64,000 nt of DNA from Roseiarcus sp963820795 (GCA_963820795.1 CAWGBJ010000027.1:1-64000), one strand, 5' to 3'; positions 44,501-54,026 are shown, counted from the first letter of the stretch. The notes: generated by a model not told the origin, from the sequence alone. A program made the numbers and translations.

Positions 44501-47061
44501 TCGCTCATTGGACGCAGCCCCTGACAGCGAGCCGCGTTTTCCTGCGGCGCGCTTTCGACGAGGCGCAGAGGACCGGAGACCTCACTTACGCCGCCTATAG
44601 CCGCGCCGACTTGAATACCAATCTTCTCGCCTCCGGACATCCGCTCGGCGAAGTCGAGCGCGAGGTCGAGAACGCGCTGGCATTCGTGGGGGAGGTGCGG
44701 TTCGGTCTCATCACCGACCTCATTACCGCGCAGCAGAGACTCATAAAGATGCTCCGCGGACTTACACGGGACTTCAACTCCTTCAATGATTCGGAGTTCG
44801 ACGAGAGCCGCTTCGAGCAACATCTGGACGATAACCCCCGTCTGGCCATTTCCGCGGCCCGCTATTGGATCCGAAAGCTGCAAGCGTGCGTGCACGCCGG
44901 CAACGGCGCATCTGCTGTCGCGGCCGCATTGAAAGCCGAGTCACGGCTTTGGACCGTGCCGACACAAGTAGAGCTGCCCGAATTCCATTTCTATGGGGCA
45001 CTTGGTCGGGCGGCCCGCTGCGATACGGTCTCGGCAGAGGAGCGGCCTCAGCATCTGGAGGCGCTGCTATCGCATCTCAAGCAAATACAGGTCTGGGCAG
45101 ACAACTGTCCTGCAACGTTCGCAAATCGGGCAGCGTTGGTTGGCGCCGAGCTCGCGCGTCTGGAAGGGCGGGAACTGGACGCCGAGCGCCTCTACGAAGA
45201 GGCCATCCGGTCAGCCGGCGAGCATGGCTTTATCCAGAACGAGGGGCTCGCCTGCGAACTGGCCGCGAATTTCTACGCGGCGCGCGGCTTTGAGACGATT
45301 TCCAACGCTTATCTGCGGAACGCTCGATCCTGCTATCTTCAGTGGGGGGCCGACGGAAAAGTTCGTCAAATGGACCAAGCCCACCCTCATCTACGGCAGC
45401 AGTCGGCGACGTCGCAGTCCACCGCCACGATCGACGCGTCGGTCGAGCAGATGGACGTCGGGACGGTTGTCAAGGCGTCGCAAGCGGTATCCGGCGAGAT
45501 CGTTCTCGAGCGCCTCATCCAAACCTTGATGACGATCGCGCTCGAACACGCCGGCGCTCAGCGCGGCCTGCTCGTTCTCCTGCATGGCGACACGCCGTGG
45601 ATCGAGGCCGAGGCCAGAACCGACCAAAAGACGGTCGAGGTCACGATCCGACAGAAGGCGATGACAGCAGCCGATATGCCCCAATCGCTTCTCCATACCG
45701 TGATCCGAACGCGGCATAGCGTGATCCTGGACGACGCCTCGGCCGAAGACCCGTTCTCAGGAGATGATTACATCCTTCAGAAGCGCGCCCGGTCCGTCCT
45801 CTGCTTGCCCTTGGTGAAGCAAGGCAAGCTCGTCGGGGCGCTCTATCTGGAGAACAACCTGGCGTCGCACGTTTTCACTCCTGCGCGGATATTGCTGCTG
45901 GAGTTGCTGTCGTCGCAGGCCGCGATCTCGCTGGACAATGCGCGCCTCTATGGCGAACTGATGATGAGCGAGGAGCGCTGGCGCAATCTGTTCGAGAGCG
46001 TCCCGGTTGGCGTCGCCTTGATCGGGCCGGACCGGCACTACGTCGCGGCCAACCCCGCCTTTCAGAAAATGACCGGCTACTCTGACGCAGAACTCCGTCG
46101 CCTCTTTCCCGCCGACATCACCCACGAGGACGATCAAGCGGCCACCGAGGCGGCCATCGCGGCCAATTCCACGGGTAAGCTCTACGCACAGCACATCGAG
46201 AAACGCTACCGGCGCAAAGATGGCGGCGTAACCTGGGCGGTGCTCGACGCCTTTCTCGCGCCGGTTGCCGGAAGCGCGCCTTTCCTCGCCGCGGTCGCGG
46301 TTGACATCACCGAACGCAAGCGCGCCGAAGAGGCGCTGAGAGACGCGCGGGCGGACCTTGAGCGAATGGCGCGCCTGACGACAATGGGCGAACTCACAGC
46401 GTCGATCGCCCATGAGATCAACCAGCCGCTCACCGCCATCGTGACCCAGAGCGACGCCGCCTTGCGGTTTCTGAACCGGGAGGAACCCGATCTCGACGAG
46501 GTGCGGGATGCGCTTTCCTGCATCGCGCAGGATGGCATGCGCGCGGCGGACGTGATCCGCGGTCTGCGGGCGCTTGCCAGGAAGTCCGGGCCGCGGCTGA
46601 CCAAGCTCGATGTCGATGACGTGATCAGAGAAGTGCTGGCGCTCGCCCAAGGCGAATTGCGGCGGCACGACGTCGTGCTACGCACCGCGGTGGCCGCCGG
46701 CGGCCGGCCGGTCGTAGGCGATCGCGTTCAATTGCAGCAAGTGCTTTTGAACCTCATCATGAATGGCGTCGAAGCCATGAGAGAGGTGACGGAACGCACG
46801 AGAGAGCTGACGGTATCCTCGCTGTTCGATGAGCAAGGCAGCGTGCTCATTTCTGTCAAAGACACTGGCGCGGGGTTAGACGCGGCAGTCGCGGAACATA
46901 TGTTCGAACCCTTTTTCACGACGAAATCGGACGGCCTTGGAATGGGGCTTTCGATCTGCCGATCAATTGTCGAAGCTCACGGCGGACGTTTGTGGGTGTC
47001 GTCGCGCGCGCCGCATGGCGCCGATGTCCGCTTCACTGTTCCGCTATGGGCAGAGCAGTAG
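41572..47061 (+). CDS. kinase-like/ATPase/GAF/PAS/histidine kinase multidomain signalling protein
   Basis: 1829 residues. Domains in order: Ser/Thr-kinase-like fold at 20-270 (LIHKDIKPANILV at about 122, APEQTGRMN); AAA/STAND ATPase at 290-620 with Walker A GYAGIGKSSLV near 325 and Walker B LALFLDDLQWLD; helical TPR-like region to about 1240; GAF at 1300-1455; PAS at 1462-1580; HisKA with the phospho-His in SIAHEINQPLTAI near 1613; HATPase with LNLIMNGVEAM and GLGMGLSICRSIVEAHGG. The kinase-like domain has no clear glycine loop or VAIK lysine and reads LTGFGIAS where DFG is expected, so it may be a pseudokinase. Cytoplasmic, no membrane segments. Lacks its own receiver. Confidence 0.92.
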   Translation: MAASSGHMPEILWEDGEFVLSRGAWDGEPFPLLAATPSSAQPSPGTLTRLRHAYTLRDELDPGWAARPLRLEPHKGRLTLLMEDPGGEPLSRLLGQPWEITAFLRVAIGLATALTQLHKRGLIHKDIKPANILVNVATGAVRLTGFGIASRLPRERQALGPPEVIAGTLVYMAPEQTGRMNRSIDSRSDLYGCGVTLYEMLTGALPFSASDPMEWIHCHIARPPIPPGERVKGIPGPIEAIVLRLLAKPAEDRYQTASGLETDLRKCLAAWEADRRVGHFPLGARDVPNRLLIPEKLYGREAEIDTLVEAFDRVVAHGSAELVLVSGYAGIGKSSLVGELHKLLVPPRGLFTAGKFDQYKRDIPYATLAQAFQSLVHRILGRDEAELGRWRDALLDALGPNGQLMVNLIPELAAIIGEQPPIPDLPLQEAQNRFHMVIRRLFGVFARPEHPLALFLDDLQWLDAATLELLERLVTDPDVRHLLLVGAYRNNEVGPSHALIRTLGQIRKAGASVQEIVLTPLAPDDVGRLVTDTLHTEAEHVHPLAELVFEKTAGNAFFVIQFLTALAEDQLIAFDSDASAWHWNIERIRARGFTDNVADLMAAKLGRLAHTTQEALGLLACLGNVAEIATLDLVSGRTKSAVHTALWQAARAGLVHINNGAYAFIHDRVQEAAYGLIPESERAMAHLRIGRLLASRTTPQEREEKIFVIVNQLDRGAALITEPKEREQIAELNLIAGRRAKTATAYAAALQYCSVGRGLLGEDGWELNYRLVFDLELNWAECEYLTGNLASAEERLSVLSVRALSILDSASVACVRLNLYTHLDHSDSAVAVGLNYLRRFDRQWPSQATVEDVRREYDRLWRALGDRSIEALLDLPRMIDPDRCATMDVLTALVSPALFTDENLFRLVIGRMATLSLEHGNSDGSCLAYAWLGGVVGRYFGDYQAGFRLGKLGLDLVEKRGFDRLSARVYLVFAVHVAHWTQPLTASRVFLRRAFDEAQRTGDLTYAAYSRADLNTNLLASGHPLGEVEREVENALAFVGEVRFGLITDLITAQQRLIKMLRGLTRDFNSFNDSEFDESRFEQHLDDNPRLAISAARYWIRKLQACVHAGNGASAVAAALKAESRLWTVPTQVELPEFHFYGALGRAARCDTVSAEERPQHLEALLSHLKQIQVWADNCPATFANRAALVGAELARLEGRELDAERLYEEAIRSAGEHGFIQNEGLACELAANFYAARGFETISNAYLRNARSCYLQWGADGKVRQMDQAHPHLRQQSATSQSTATIDASVEQMDVGTVVKASQAVSGEIVLERLIQTLMTIALEHAGAQRGLLVLLHGDTPWIEAEARTDQKTVEVTIRQKAMTAADMPQSLLHTVIRTRHSVILDDASAEDPFSGDDYILQKRARSVLCLPLVKQGKLVGALYLENNLASHVFTPARILLLELLSSQAAISLDNARLYGELMMSEERWRNLFESVPVGVALIGPDRHYVAANPAFQKMTGYSDAELRRLFPADITHEDDQAATEAAIAANSTGKLYAQHIEKRYRRKDGGVTWAVLDAFLAPVAGSAPFLAAVAVDITERKRAEEALRDARADLERMARLTTMGELTASIAHEINQPLTAIVTQSDAALRFLNREEPDLDEVRDALSCIAQDGMRAADVIRGLRALARKSGPRLTKLDVDDVIREVLALAQGELRRHDVVLRTAVAAGGRPVVGDRVQLQQVLLNLIMNGVEAMREVTERTRELTVSSLFDEQGSVLISVKDTGAGLDAAVAEHMFEPFFTTKSDGLGMGLSICRSIVEAHGGRLWVSSRAPHGADVRFTVPLWAEQ

Positions 47062-47127
47062 CCCCCAGCGGCGAGCGCAGGATGAGCGAACCGAAGATGC
47101 TGCGAAATTTCCGCAGAATGCGGAAGC

Positions 47128-47505
47128 TTGCCGCCCGCAACGAGCTTCGGACTGGCCGTCGTAGCGCCCGCTGAAGCCGCAAACAAACACCTGACGATCC
47201 TGGCGTCCGCTTTGGATTTGGCGTTCCCGTTCTTCGTAGACATGATGAGTCCGATCCAGGCCGAGGCGACTAAGCTCGGCAACATCGCTTTCGTAGAAAG
47301 CGACGGACAACGCTCCTCTTCCAAGCAAATCGCCGATGTGGAAGATGCTATCGCTTAGGACGTCGATGGCATCATCATCGATCCGAATGACTTCCGTACG
47401 CTCGCGCCGGCCTTGCAAGAGGCGATGGGCGCCGAGATCCCGATCGTCACGATTCGACGGCGCGCCGGACTGCCTGGAATTCTCGCTCCTGTCGCGCCGA
47501 CATAG
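47128..47505 (+). pseudogene. sugar ABC transporter substrate-binding protein remnant (RbsB-like)
   Basis: Reads HLTILASALDLAFPFFVDMM, AEATKLGNIAFVESDGQRSS and KQIADVEDAIA, then TAG at 47356-47358, then DVDGIIIDPNDFRTLAPALQ and EIPIVTI. This is the N-terminal lobe of a periplasmic sugar-binding protein of the LacI-like fold. About 250 residues are missing downstream. It is dead. Confidence 0.7.
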
Positions 47506-47645
47506 GCGTTCCGCTACGATCCACGCCTGTCGAGCGAAGCCCCTGGCAAAACCAAAGTATGATTTCAAACCGTTGATCGACAGGCCATCTTTCAGCGGGT
47601 GGTTATGCTGGCCAGCACCGGGGTCCGGCGTCAGGAAGGCCAATC

Positions 47646-48035
47646 TTGTCACCGCTTTTAGTTATTTCCGTCGTCGACGATGATGCGTCTGTTCGTGCGG
47701 CGACTTGTAAATTTCTGAGGTCGTACGGGTACACGGTCCAATCGTTCTCGTCGGCTGAGCACTTCTTGCAGTCGGACTACTTGAATGACACGTCGTGCGT
47801 GATTGCGGATGTGCAAATGCCAGGTATGAGCGGCTTGGAACTGCAAACGATGTTGCGCTCCCGGGATTATCGGGTGCCATTCATTTTCATAACGGCTTTC
47901 CCTGACGAAATGAGCCGCGCGAGAGCGCTGAAGGCGGGGGCAACTTGCTTCCTGGCAAAGCCATTCGCTGGACCGAGTTTGATCAAATGTCTCCGCACCG
48001 CGCTTGAGGGCCATCGCGACAAACAGGACACGTGA
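47646..48035 (+). CDS. lone receiver-domain response regulator
   Basis: 129 residues, receiver only, with the acidic pair in SVVDDDASVRA, phospho-acceptor D55 in VIADVQMPGMSG, T in FITAFPDE and K105 in CFLAKPF. No output domain follows. The start is a TTG at 47646 with AGGAAGG upstream. It lies 585 bp downstream of the histidine-kinase giant on the same strand, separated by a dead gene. Single-domain receivers often act as phosphate sinks or FixJ-N-like modulators; pairing with the giant kinase is inference. Confidence 0.88.
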   Translation: MSPLLVISVVDDDASVRAATCKFLRSYGYTVQSFSSAEHFLQSDYLNDTSCVIADVQMPGMSGLELQTMLRSRDYRVPFIFITAFPDEMSRARALKAGATCFLAKPFAGPSLIKCLRTALEGHRDKQDT

Positions 48036-48593
48036 GCGGACGACACATGGGCGACGAGCTCGATCCAGGGTCCCAAACCAAGAACTGGAGATGAGGCCAT
48101 CGATTCTGGCGCGAGATCGTCATCGCGCCATTAGCCTGAGCGGCTGCCCTCGCAATGGTCAACGGGGCACGAACCACTACGATCCGATAGGCAAGCAGCT
48201 GCTCGAGGGGTCTTGGCCTCGGTGCAGCCTGCAGGGGATGCGACGGGTGATACGAGCGTACGTTGCGAAGATGGAGTGCCACTCCAAATGCTCGATGGAT
48301 TGCCAGTTCCTGCTTCTGAAAAGCTCCAGTTTGTAGTGGCAGTGAGAACCCGCTCGTCGAGGGTGACGGGCTTCCGGTCCAGCAATAATATAAGTCGGGA
48401 TTTGACCCCTCCCTATCGGTTTCATCGTCTCGGCACTATGCAAGCTTGAAACGAAGGTATCCTTGTAAAACGAAGGTATTCCTCCCGCAAATCAATGGAG
48501 CGCGCACATCAACTTCTGTAGGATAGAGCCATTATTCCGATTGTAGTAATCACTAACAACCTTTCGCCGGTAACGTTGTATTTAGAGTGGACC
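48036..48593. other. intergenic stretch without recognisable gene
   Basis: No supported gene. Several short frames without features. The 3' half (48450-48590) is AT-richer and probably holds the promoter of the cytochrome-like gene. Confidence 0.4.
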
Positions 48594-49085
48594 ATGAGAT
48601 TTACTGTTGCCTTTGCGAAAGTAGGAGTGGGTTCTATTCTTGTGACATTGCTCCTAGGCCCGATGGTGAGCTATGGCGCCGGAGGTCCTGTCGCGGAAAG
48701 ACATGAGTTTACCGCATGCACACGCTGCCACTCGATTTCTCCCGATCGGAACAAGAGGGGTGCGTCGCTCGCGGAAGTCGTTGGCCGCGGGGACGGCACA
48801 ACGACTGGCTCCAGACGTTGGGTCGCCACGGCCACAGTTGACCTTGCCTGGGACGACTCAACTCTCGACAAGTTCCCAGCGGGACCTGCGGGCTTCGTCC
48901 GCGGGACGAGGATGTCCATCCCCGTTCCAAACCGACGTCGACCGCCAGAAACGCAACATGGTGAAAAGGAAGGCGCGGCAGTGGGTCTCCGGCGACAGAA
49001 CGGCGGCCTCAGCGGGCCCCTCTATCGTGTCGCACGCGGGTGCGATTTTCGACCGGTCGATCCGCGACACGGAGTTCGCTGCTAG
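48594..49085 (+). pseudogene. c-type cytochrome with scrambled C-terminus
   Basis: A signal peptide (FAKVGVGSILVTLLLGPMVS) is followed by the haem site FTACTRCHSISPD and, later, LAWDDSTLDKFPAGPAGFVR and the Met-ligand region GTRMSIP, as in class I cytochromes c2. After that the usual helix (DRQ...IAYLK) appears only in a different frame (TDVDRQKRNMV), so a shift near 48925 has replaced the C-terminus. The remaining frame stays open by chance to 49085. Probably nonfunctional. Confidence 0.6.
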
Positions 49086-49198
49086 CGGCCCGCGCAAGCG
49101 CTCCCGACGGCATGTCGGCAGCCGGACCTTTCTTTTTCTCCGCCTCGCTTCGAATGCGCACAAATGAGACACGGAATTGATCGGTGAAGGAGGTTGTC

Positions 49199-49904
49199 AT
49201 GAATCAAGGGTCGCTACCCACACAAAGCCAGAGCGGACAATCTTTCCTCCACGCGGCGGAGCTTCTTCATCGAGTTCCATAACGAATATACGCGTGCAAT
49301 TTCTTTTGCGTTCACGGTAGCAGCCCGCTCCTCCAGCCAGGAAACGAAGTCCGCGCTGGACGAAGTGATCAATCACCTTTACTGCGTTGCCGAGACACAT
49401 CGTGTCCTGCGGCCTCCGCATGAAGAAGGTCTTGTCGACTTTACTGACAGAATAACACGACTATGCTGCGCCATGTCCTCGTCTTCCGATATCGCGGGTC
49501 GCGGAATCACCTTGCTTCTTGCTGTTGGCAGACCTGTCCTGCTCGACGCTGTTCGCAGCTGGCGCGCTACCCTCATTGTCTCCGAGTTGATCAACAATGC
49601 CTGTCGGCATGCGTTTGGTACGCGTTCGGGCCGTATCTCAATCGCCATCCATGGCGCATCCGACCGGATCGTGTGTCAGGTGAGCGACGACGGCGACGGC
49701 TCCGCGTTTCCAGGCTTTAATCCGGGTCTGGGAACGCGCCTTGTAAATGCGCTTGCGACAGAACTCGGAGGCTCCGTCGAGAGACGGTTTACCGATTTCG
49801 GAACGACCGTCACGCTATCCTTCCCGAAGGACGGAATAGATCTCCCAGAAGAGATGAACTGGGTAAAGATCAGGCGACCAAGCAGGATCGCGCCGCAGAA
49901 GTAA
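49199..49904 (+). pseudogene. HWE/HisKA_2-like sensor histidine kinase, one-base frameshift
   Basis: A strong AAGGAGG precedes ATG 49199. The frame reads HAAELLHRVP then stops at 49280; in the neighbouring frame HNEYTRAISFAFTVAARSSS and ALDEVINHLYCVAETHRVLR continue without gap to the ATPase domain (SELINNACRHAFG, VSDDGDGS, GLGTRLVNALATELGGSVER) and the stop at 49904. The span is 706 nt, one base too many, so an extra C near 49276-49280 explains the break. Cytosolic kinase core only, no sensor domain. Confidence 0.75.
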
Positions 49905-49941
49905 GATATGAATATCCGAGCTCTGTTGAAGGGTGAAAGAT

Positions 49942-50190
49942 ATGAAAATCCCGATCATCGACGCCGGAGCGGTTGGATCGGCATGCGCGACAGCGATTGT
50001 CAGGCGCGGCCGCGCACGAGAGATCGTCATTGTCGATCGAACTCCGACCAGAGCCCGACCAGTGCCAAAGGGTTGGCGAGGGACGCTCGGCATGGCGCCA
50101 CACTTTCACCCCCAGTCGATGCGCGCTCGGGCAACTGTTCCGATCTCAAAGGCGCCGCATTAGCCGCATTGGTAGTGATTCCCGATTCAT
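49942..50190 (+). pseudogene. lactate/malate dehydrogenase N-terminal remnant
   Basis: Begins MKIPIIDAGAVGSACATAIV and RGRAREIVIVDR, the Rossmann NAD-binding start of L-lactate dehydrogenases. It then shifts frame: HGATLSPPVDARSGNCSDLK and GAALA appear in another frame, corresponding to the next segment of the family. Everything after about residue 85 is missing. Confidence 0.65.
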
Positions 50191-50388
50191 GGCGGCGTTC
50201 AGCCGTTGAAGGCGGCTCGTAACCAGGCGCGTTCGTCGAGGCGCTCTCCCAGCTTCAGTGTGCGGTAGCGCAGAGTCACAAACGACTCGGTTGGGTTTGA
50301 ACGGCAGGAACTCGGCCATCACCTCCGCCGCTCGCAAAACCAAGAGACTCACCAGAGCACGAAGCGCTCCATCAATTCCGGCGTCGCC

Positions 50389-50898
50389 TCATCGGGGCAG
50401 AATGTCGCGTAGCTTTCCCCGCAGGACTGCCCAGGCGTCACAAAAATGAGGCAGACAGCGCCGGCGGTTCATGATCCGCGGATATCTAACCTCGACGCAG
50501 CCGAATTGCCGTAATCCTTGATCCGTCGGAACCTCTCGCAATCCGTGCAGAAACGGCTCGTTAGCTCGTAAGAGCGTAAGCCTCGGATTGCTGGTTGACG
50601 ACCACGTGCTGAGGTGAGATATGATGATCTTGCCATCCTCGATCGAGAAGCCGATCTCGCCAGCCGAACGCGCTCCAGTTCCTTGTCGATCGCCAATCCC
50701 GAACAATGGGCCGACCAGAACTGGTCCGTACCTTCCAACACTATTTTCCATCGCATCCACGCTCTCCACGAAGAGAGCGCGTGATGACGTGATCCCGCCG
50801 CCCAGGCCCGTAACAATCCTCAGCCACCCCAATCTATTTGCCGGTCGCTCGTAAGACGCCGCAACTCCCGCGCTCGGCCAACAAATCCTCGACATCAC
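50389..50898 (-). CDS. possible hypothetical protein
   Basis: Open frame of 169 codons with some protein-like stretches (GLRQFGCVEVRYPRIMNRRR, FCDAWAVLRGKLRDILPR) but no recognised family, weak codon bias and no clear ribosome-binding site. It sits in a decayed stretch from 50191 to 51099 in which nothing else is recognisable; another short minus-strand frame (50146-50352, VMAEFLPFKPNRVVCDSAL) may be part of the same broken gene. Confidence 0.25.
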   Translation of the reverse strand: MMSRICWPSAGVAASYERPANRLGWLRIVTGLGGGITSSRALFVESVDAMENSVGRYGPVLVGPLFGIGDRQGTGARSAGEIGFSIEDGKIIISHLSTWSSTSNPRLTLLRANEPFLHGLREVPTDQGLRQFGCVEVRYPRIMNRRRCLPHFCDAWAVLRGKLRDILPR

Positions 50899-51099
50899 GC
50901 GTTCTGAGCGTGAACCGGAGGGAGAGCCGGATCGTTTGCTTGAATGGGCCTCGGACGGGAAACGACACCCGCTGAAGCTGGGTCCTGTTCATCTGAAGAG
51001 GGTCACGCGGCCGGCGAGAAGGCCGCAAGCCCGCCGCCACGTGACAATGCCAGCGTGAGCGAGAAAGTTTCGCGCATGACGCCGAAAGCGCCGCGAGAG

Positions 51100-53175
51100 T
51101 TAACACGCTCTCAACAGCGCGCCGCTGTGGGGCGGCATTTTCCACCTCGTATGCGCGGCAAGGGCGCGCGAGCCAACGACGTCATGAAACTCAACTGGTG
51201 CGCCGATCTCGAGCAATTCCGGCCGACCAGTCCAATTGAGGGCGAACGCCAATTCGGCGCCGTTTGGCAGAACATGCGGACGCATCATTAAACCGGGCGC
51301 CGGACCCACCCAATGAGCGAGACCTGGACGCCGCGACGGAAAAAAGGACGCCATCGCGGCGCGGGTGGATGGGTCGCGGGTCGAGTCATAGGCGACGGAC
51401 GGGCAGGTCGCGATCAAGATCGCCTCTCCCGAACCGAACCGGTGTGAAGTCGCCGCGACTTCCTCATCCTCGAAGCTGCCGATCACGCTGGCGCCGGCGA
51501 GCGTGATCGCCTCCCGGATCCAGGCGCCCTTCAGCCGCGACCGACCGATCGTGAAGGTGATTTCCCCCGTCGCGGCGTCAGTCTCAACACTCTGCGCGCC
51601 GAACAGTCTCCGAAGGATCGCAGGCGTCCCTTCGGGACGATGCCACCCTCGCTCGTCGTAGGCGCCTGGCGCCGCCTCGCTCAAGAGTCGCCCGCCTGTA
51701 TGGACCCATTCTGCCAACCGGGCGGCCAGAGTCTCGCTAATCACCGTTGGCATTGGATGATACAGCACGCGTAGATGCGAGGGCAGGTCGAACCGTTCGA
51801 TTTGGTCTTCGTGCACCAACTCGACCGGCAAATCGGCGTCAACCAGCAGTCGATAAGCGCCCATGACGCTTCGACGGTAGATATCCATTGATCGGTCGGT
51901 TGCGAAGGCATGGATTGCCGTGCGCCGAGAGACAATAAGGCCGATTGCCGCCGGCGCCGGCGTGGAGCTTGAAAATTCAGGCGTGCGCTTCGCCATCGTT
52001 GCGAAGTCCGCGGCGGCGCGCGTTCGCGCGGTAGGAGATCCATCGGTGGCGCACAGTCCGTATCCCGGCGATTCGGGGCCCAGCAATTCGGGGCGCCATT
52101 GCCAGAACAGGACGCCGCGCGCCCCCGCGGCGAACGCATTCCACATTTCGAGCGTCAAGACCTCCCGCCGCGGATGTTGCGTACTTGACGCGCCGTTCCG
52201 GCGGCCACGACCGCCCTGCAATTCGCTCTGCCAGAAGGGCTTGCCGGCCGCCGCGGCGCGCGCGGCATCGAGGCTCATCAAGTGCTCGACTGGATCGTCA
52301 TTCATCAGCCACGTGGGAAAGCTGGACGTGCCGAAGCCGTCGACAGCCGGCGCGAGCGTCCATTCATCGAGGGTGTGCGTCGCCATCTGCCCGGTGAACC
52401 CGGACAGCGCGACGTGGGTCATGGCAGGCTGCGCCGCGCCGAGCGCCTTGATCCGGGCGACGCGCGCATCGAGCCAGGCGCGCAGGTTTTCAAACCAGAA
52501 CTCGCGCCAGTCCATCATATCCGGCACCGCCTCGAAAAGCCGCGGCGGATGCACTTGCGACCAGGCCGAGAAGCGGCGAGCCCAACGCGCGTTCAACGTT
52601 TGCAGCGTCTTGTAGCGCAGTTGAAGCCAGCGCCGGAATCTCGATGTCGAGGCCGCGCAATAGCAATAGATACGGTCTGGAAAATAGGAAGCAGGCTCGA
52701 GATGAGGCTCGTTCCAGACGTCCCACGCCAGCAGAGTCGGATGATCCTTGTAGCGGGCGACTACAGCTTCAAGGAAGACAAAACCGGCCTCGGCGACCGC
52801 CGCATTGTCGAAGCAGAGCCCAGGCCATCCGCCCCCCGGCGTATTCATCGCGGCGCCGAGTTGAATGTCGCGGCCATCCGCGTCGCAATAGCGCGCCTCC
52901 GGATGGTCCTCCTCGAGCCAGTAGGGCGCATCCTCGAGGATAACATTGAGCACAACCTTAAGGCCGACTCGGCCGGCGATTTCCATCAGGGCGTCGAGGT
53001 CCTCGAAATCGAAATGGTCGCGCTCTGGGTTCATCCAGGACCAGCAGGCCCAGAACTTGACCGTGTTCATCCCGGAATTGGCCATCAGCTGGAGATCGCG
53101 CTCCCAGTCTGAGCGCGGCGGGTTCGGCGGGCGATAGTATTGGGCGCCGATGACGATCGAGCCGAGTGATGTCAT
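51100..53175 (-). CDS. GH42-like beta-galactosidase
   Basis: 691-residue TIM-barrel glycosidase with a trimerisation-like C-terminal domain, clan GH-A. The probable acid/base is E156 in WDVWNEPHLE and the nucleophile E318 in FWQSELQGG. A family-like start is YYRPPNPPRSDWERDLQLM. No signal peptide, so it acts in the cytoplasm on imported glycosides. ATG 53175 overlaps the permease stop by 4 bp, so it is the last gene of the sugar operon. True linkage specificity (beta-galactoside or other) is not determined. Confidence 0.88.
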   Translation of the reverse strand: MTSLGSIVIGAQYYRPPNPPRSDWERDLQLMANSGMNTVKFWACWSWMNPERDHFDFEDLDALMEIAGRVGLKVVLNVILEDAPYWLEEDHPEARYCDADGRDIQLGAAMNTPGGGWPGLCFDNAAVAEAGFVFLEAVVARYKDHPTLLAWDVWNEPHLEPASYFPDRIYCYCAASTSRFRRWLQLRYKTLQTLNARWARRFSAWSQVHPPRLFEAVPDMMDWREFWFENLRAWLDARVARIKALGAAQPAMTHVALSGFTGQMATHTLDEWTLAPAVDGFGTSSFPTWLMNDDPVEHLMSLDAARAAAAGKPFWQSELQGGRGRRNGASSTQHPRREVLTLEMWNAFAAGARGVLFWQWRPELLGPESPGYGLCATDGSPTARTRAAADFATMAKRTPEFSSSTPAPAAIGLIVSRRTAIHAFATDRSMDIYRRSVMGAYRLLVDADLPVELVHEDQIERFDLPSHLRVLYHPMPTVISETLAARLAEWVHTGGRLLSEAAPGAYDERGWHRPEGTPAILRRLFGAQSVETDAATGEITFTIGRSRLKGAWIREAITLAGASVIGSFEDEEVAATSHRFGSGEAILIATCPSVAYDSTRDPSTRAAMASFFPSRRPGLAHWVGPAPGLMMRPHVLPNGAELAFALNWTGRPELLEIGAPVEFHDVVGSRALAAHTRWKMPPHSGALLRAC

Positions 53176-54026
53176 CCTTTGACTGCTCCAAAGGCCAGGC
53201 CGCGCACCAGGAAGGGCTGAATTGCCATGCCGATGACGAACATCGGGATCATGGCGATGACGGCGGCGGCGGAAGACCTGCCCCAATCCACCGAGACAGT
53301 GCCGACGAAGGCGGAGACCCCGATCGGCACGGTCTGCGTCATCGGGCCGCTCAGCACGAGAGCGAACAGGAATTCATTCCACGAGAAGAAGATCGTCAGC
53401 ACCGCAGTGACCGCTAAGCCTGGAATGACGAGAGGCAAGGCCACCAGGCGAAAAGCCTGAAAGCGGGTCGCGCCGTCGATGACGGCAGCCTCTTCCAGCT
53501 CGCGCGGCAGTTCTTGGAAGAAAGAATGCATCATCCAGACGACGAGCGGCAGCGCGAAGCTGGTATGCGTCAGCATCAATCCAAAATGCGTATTCTTCAG
53601 GCCCATCTGCTGCAGGAGCACGAACATGGGCACAACGAGTGCGACGGCAGGGACCATGCGCGCGAACAGGAAACAGCGGAACCACCAGCGGCTTCCCCGG
53701 AACGAGAGGCGCGCCAGAGCATAGGCGGCGGGCGTTCCGAAGAAAATCGACATGATAGTTGCGCCGAGCGCGACAATCGTGCTGTTGGCGATCTGATGGG
53801 GGAAACTGCCTTGTACGAGCACGTCCGCGTAGTGTTCCAGCGTCGGGGTGAAGTTCAGATCAGGAAGACGGGTGAATATCGCAGTCGCCGGCTTCAACGA
53901 ATTGAGAAAGACGGTCGCTATCGGCGCAATGACCCAGAGCAAAAAAATCAAAACGACAACATAACTGGCGATCCGCCAGCGACGCGACGGCCGTCCGCCC
54001 ATATTGCCGGAGTCATCGTCTCTCAC
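53172..54026 (-). CDS. carbohydrate ABC transporter permease (MalG-like)
   Basis: 284-residue inner-membrane permease with about six helices (YVVVLIFLLWVIAPIATVFL first). The ATPase-docking EAA loop is ELPRELEEAAVIDGATRFQA, followed by LVALPLVIPGLA. It starts with GTG 54026, overlapping the stop of the partner permease by 4 bp. Forms the channel together with that permease and takes substrate from the binding protein encoded upstream. Confidence 0.92.
   Translation of the reverse strand: MRDDDSGNMGGRPSRRWRIASYVVVLIFLLWVIAPIATVFLNSLKPATAIFTRLPDLNFTPTLEHYADVLVQGSFPHQIANSTIVALGATIMSIFFGTPAAYALARLSFRGSRWWFRCFLFARMVPAVALVVPMFVLLQQMGLKNTHFGLMLTHTSFALPLVVWMMHSFFQELPRELEEAAVIDGATRFQAFRLVALPLVIPGLAVTAVLTIFFSWNEFLFALVLSGPMTQTVPIGVSAFVGTVSVDWGRSSAAAVIAMIPMFVIGMAIQPFLVRGLAFGAVKG

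Noticed and set aside
47062..47645. Sugar-binding protein as a functional partner of the kinase
   Set aside because: It contains an in-frame TAG and lacks most of the protein; it is a remnant.
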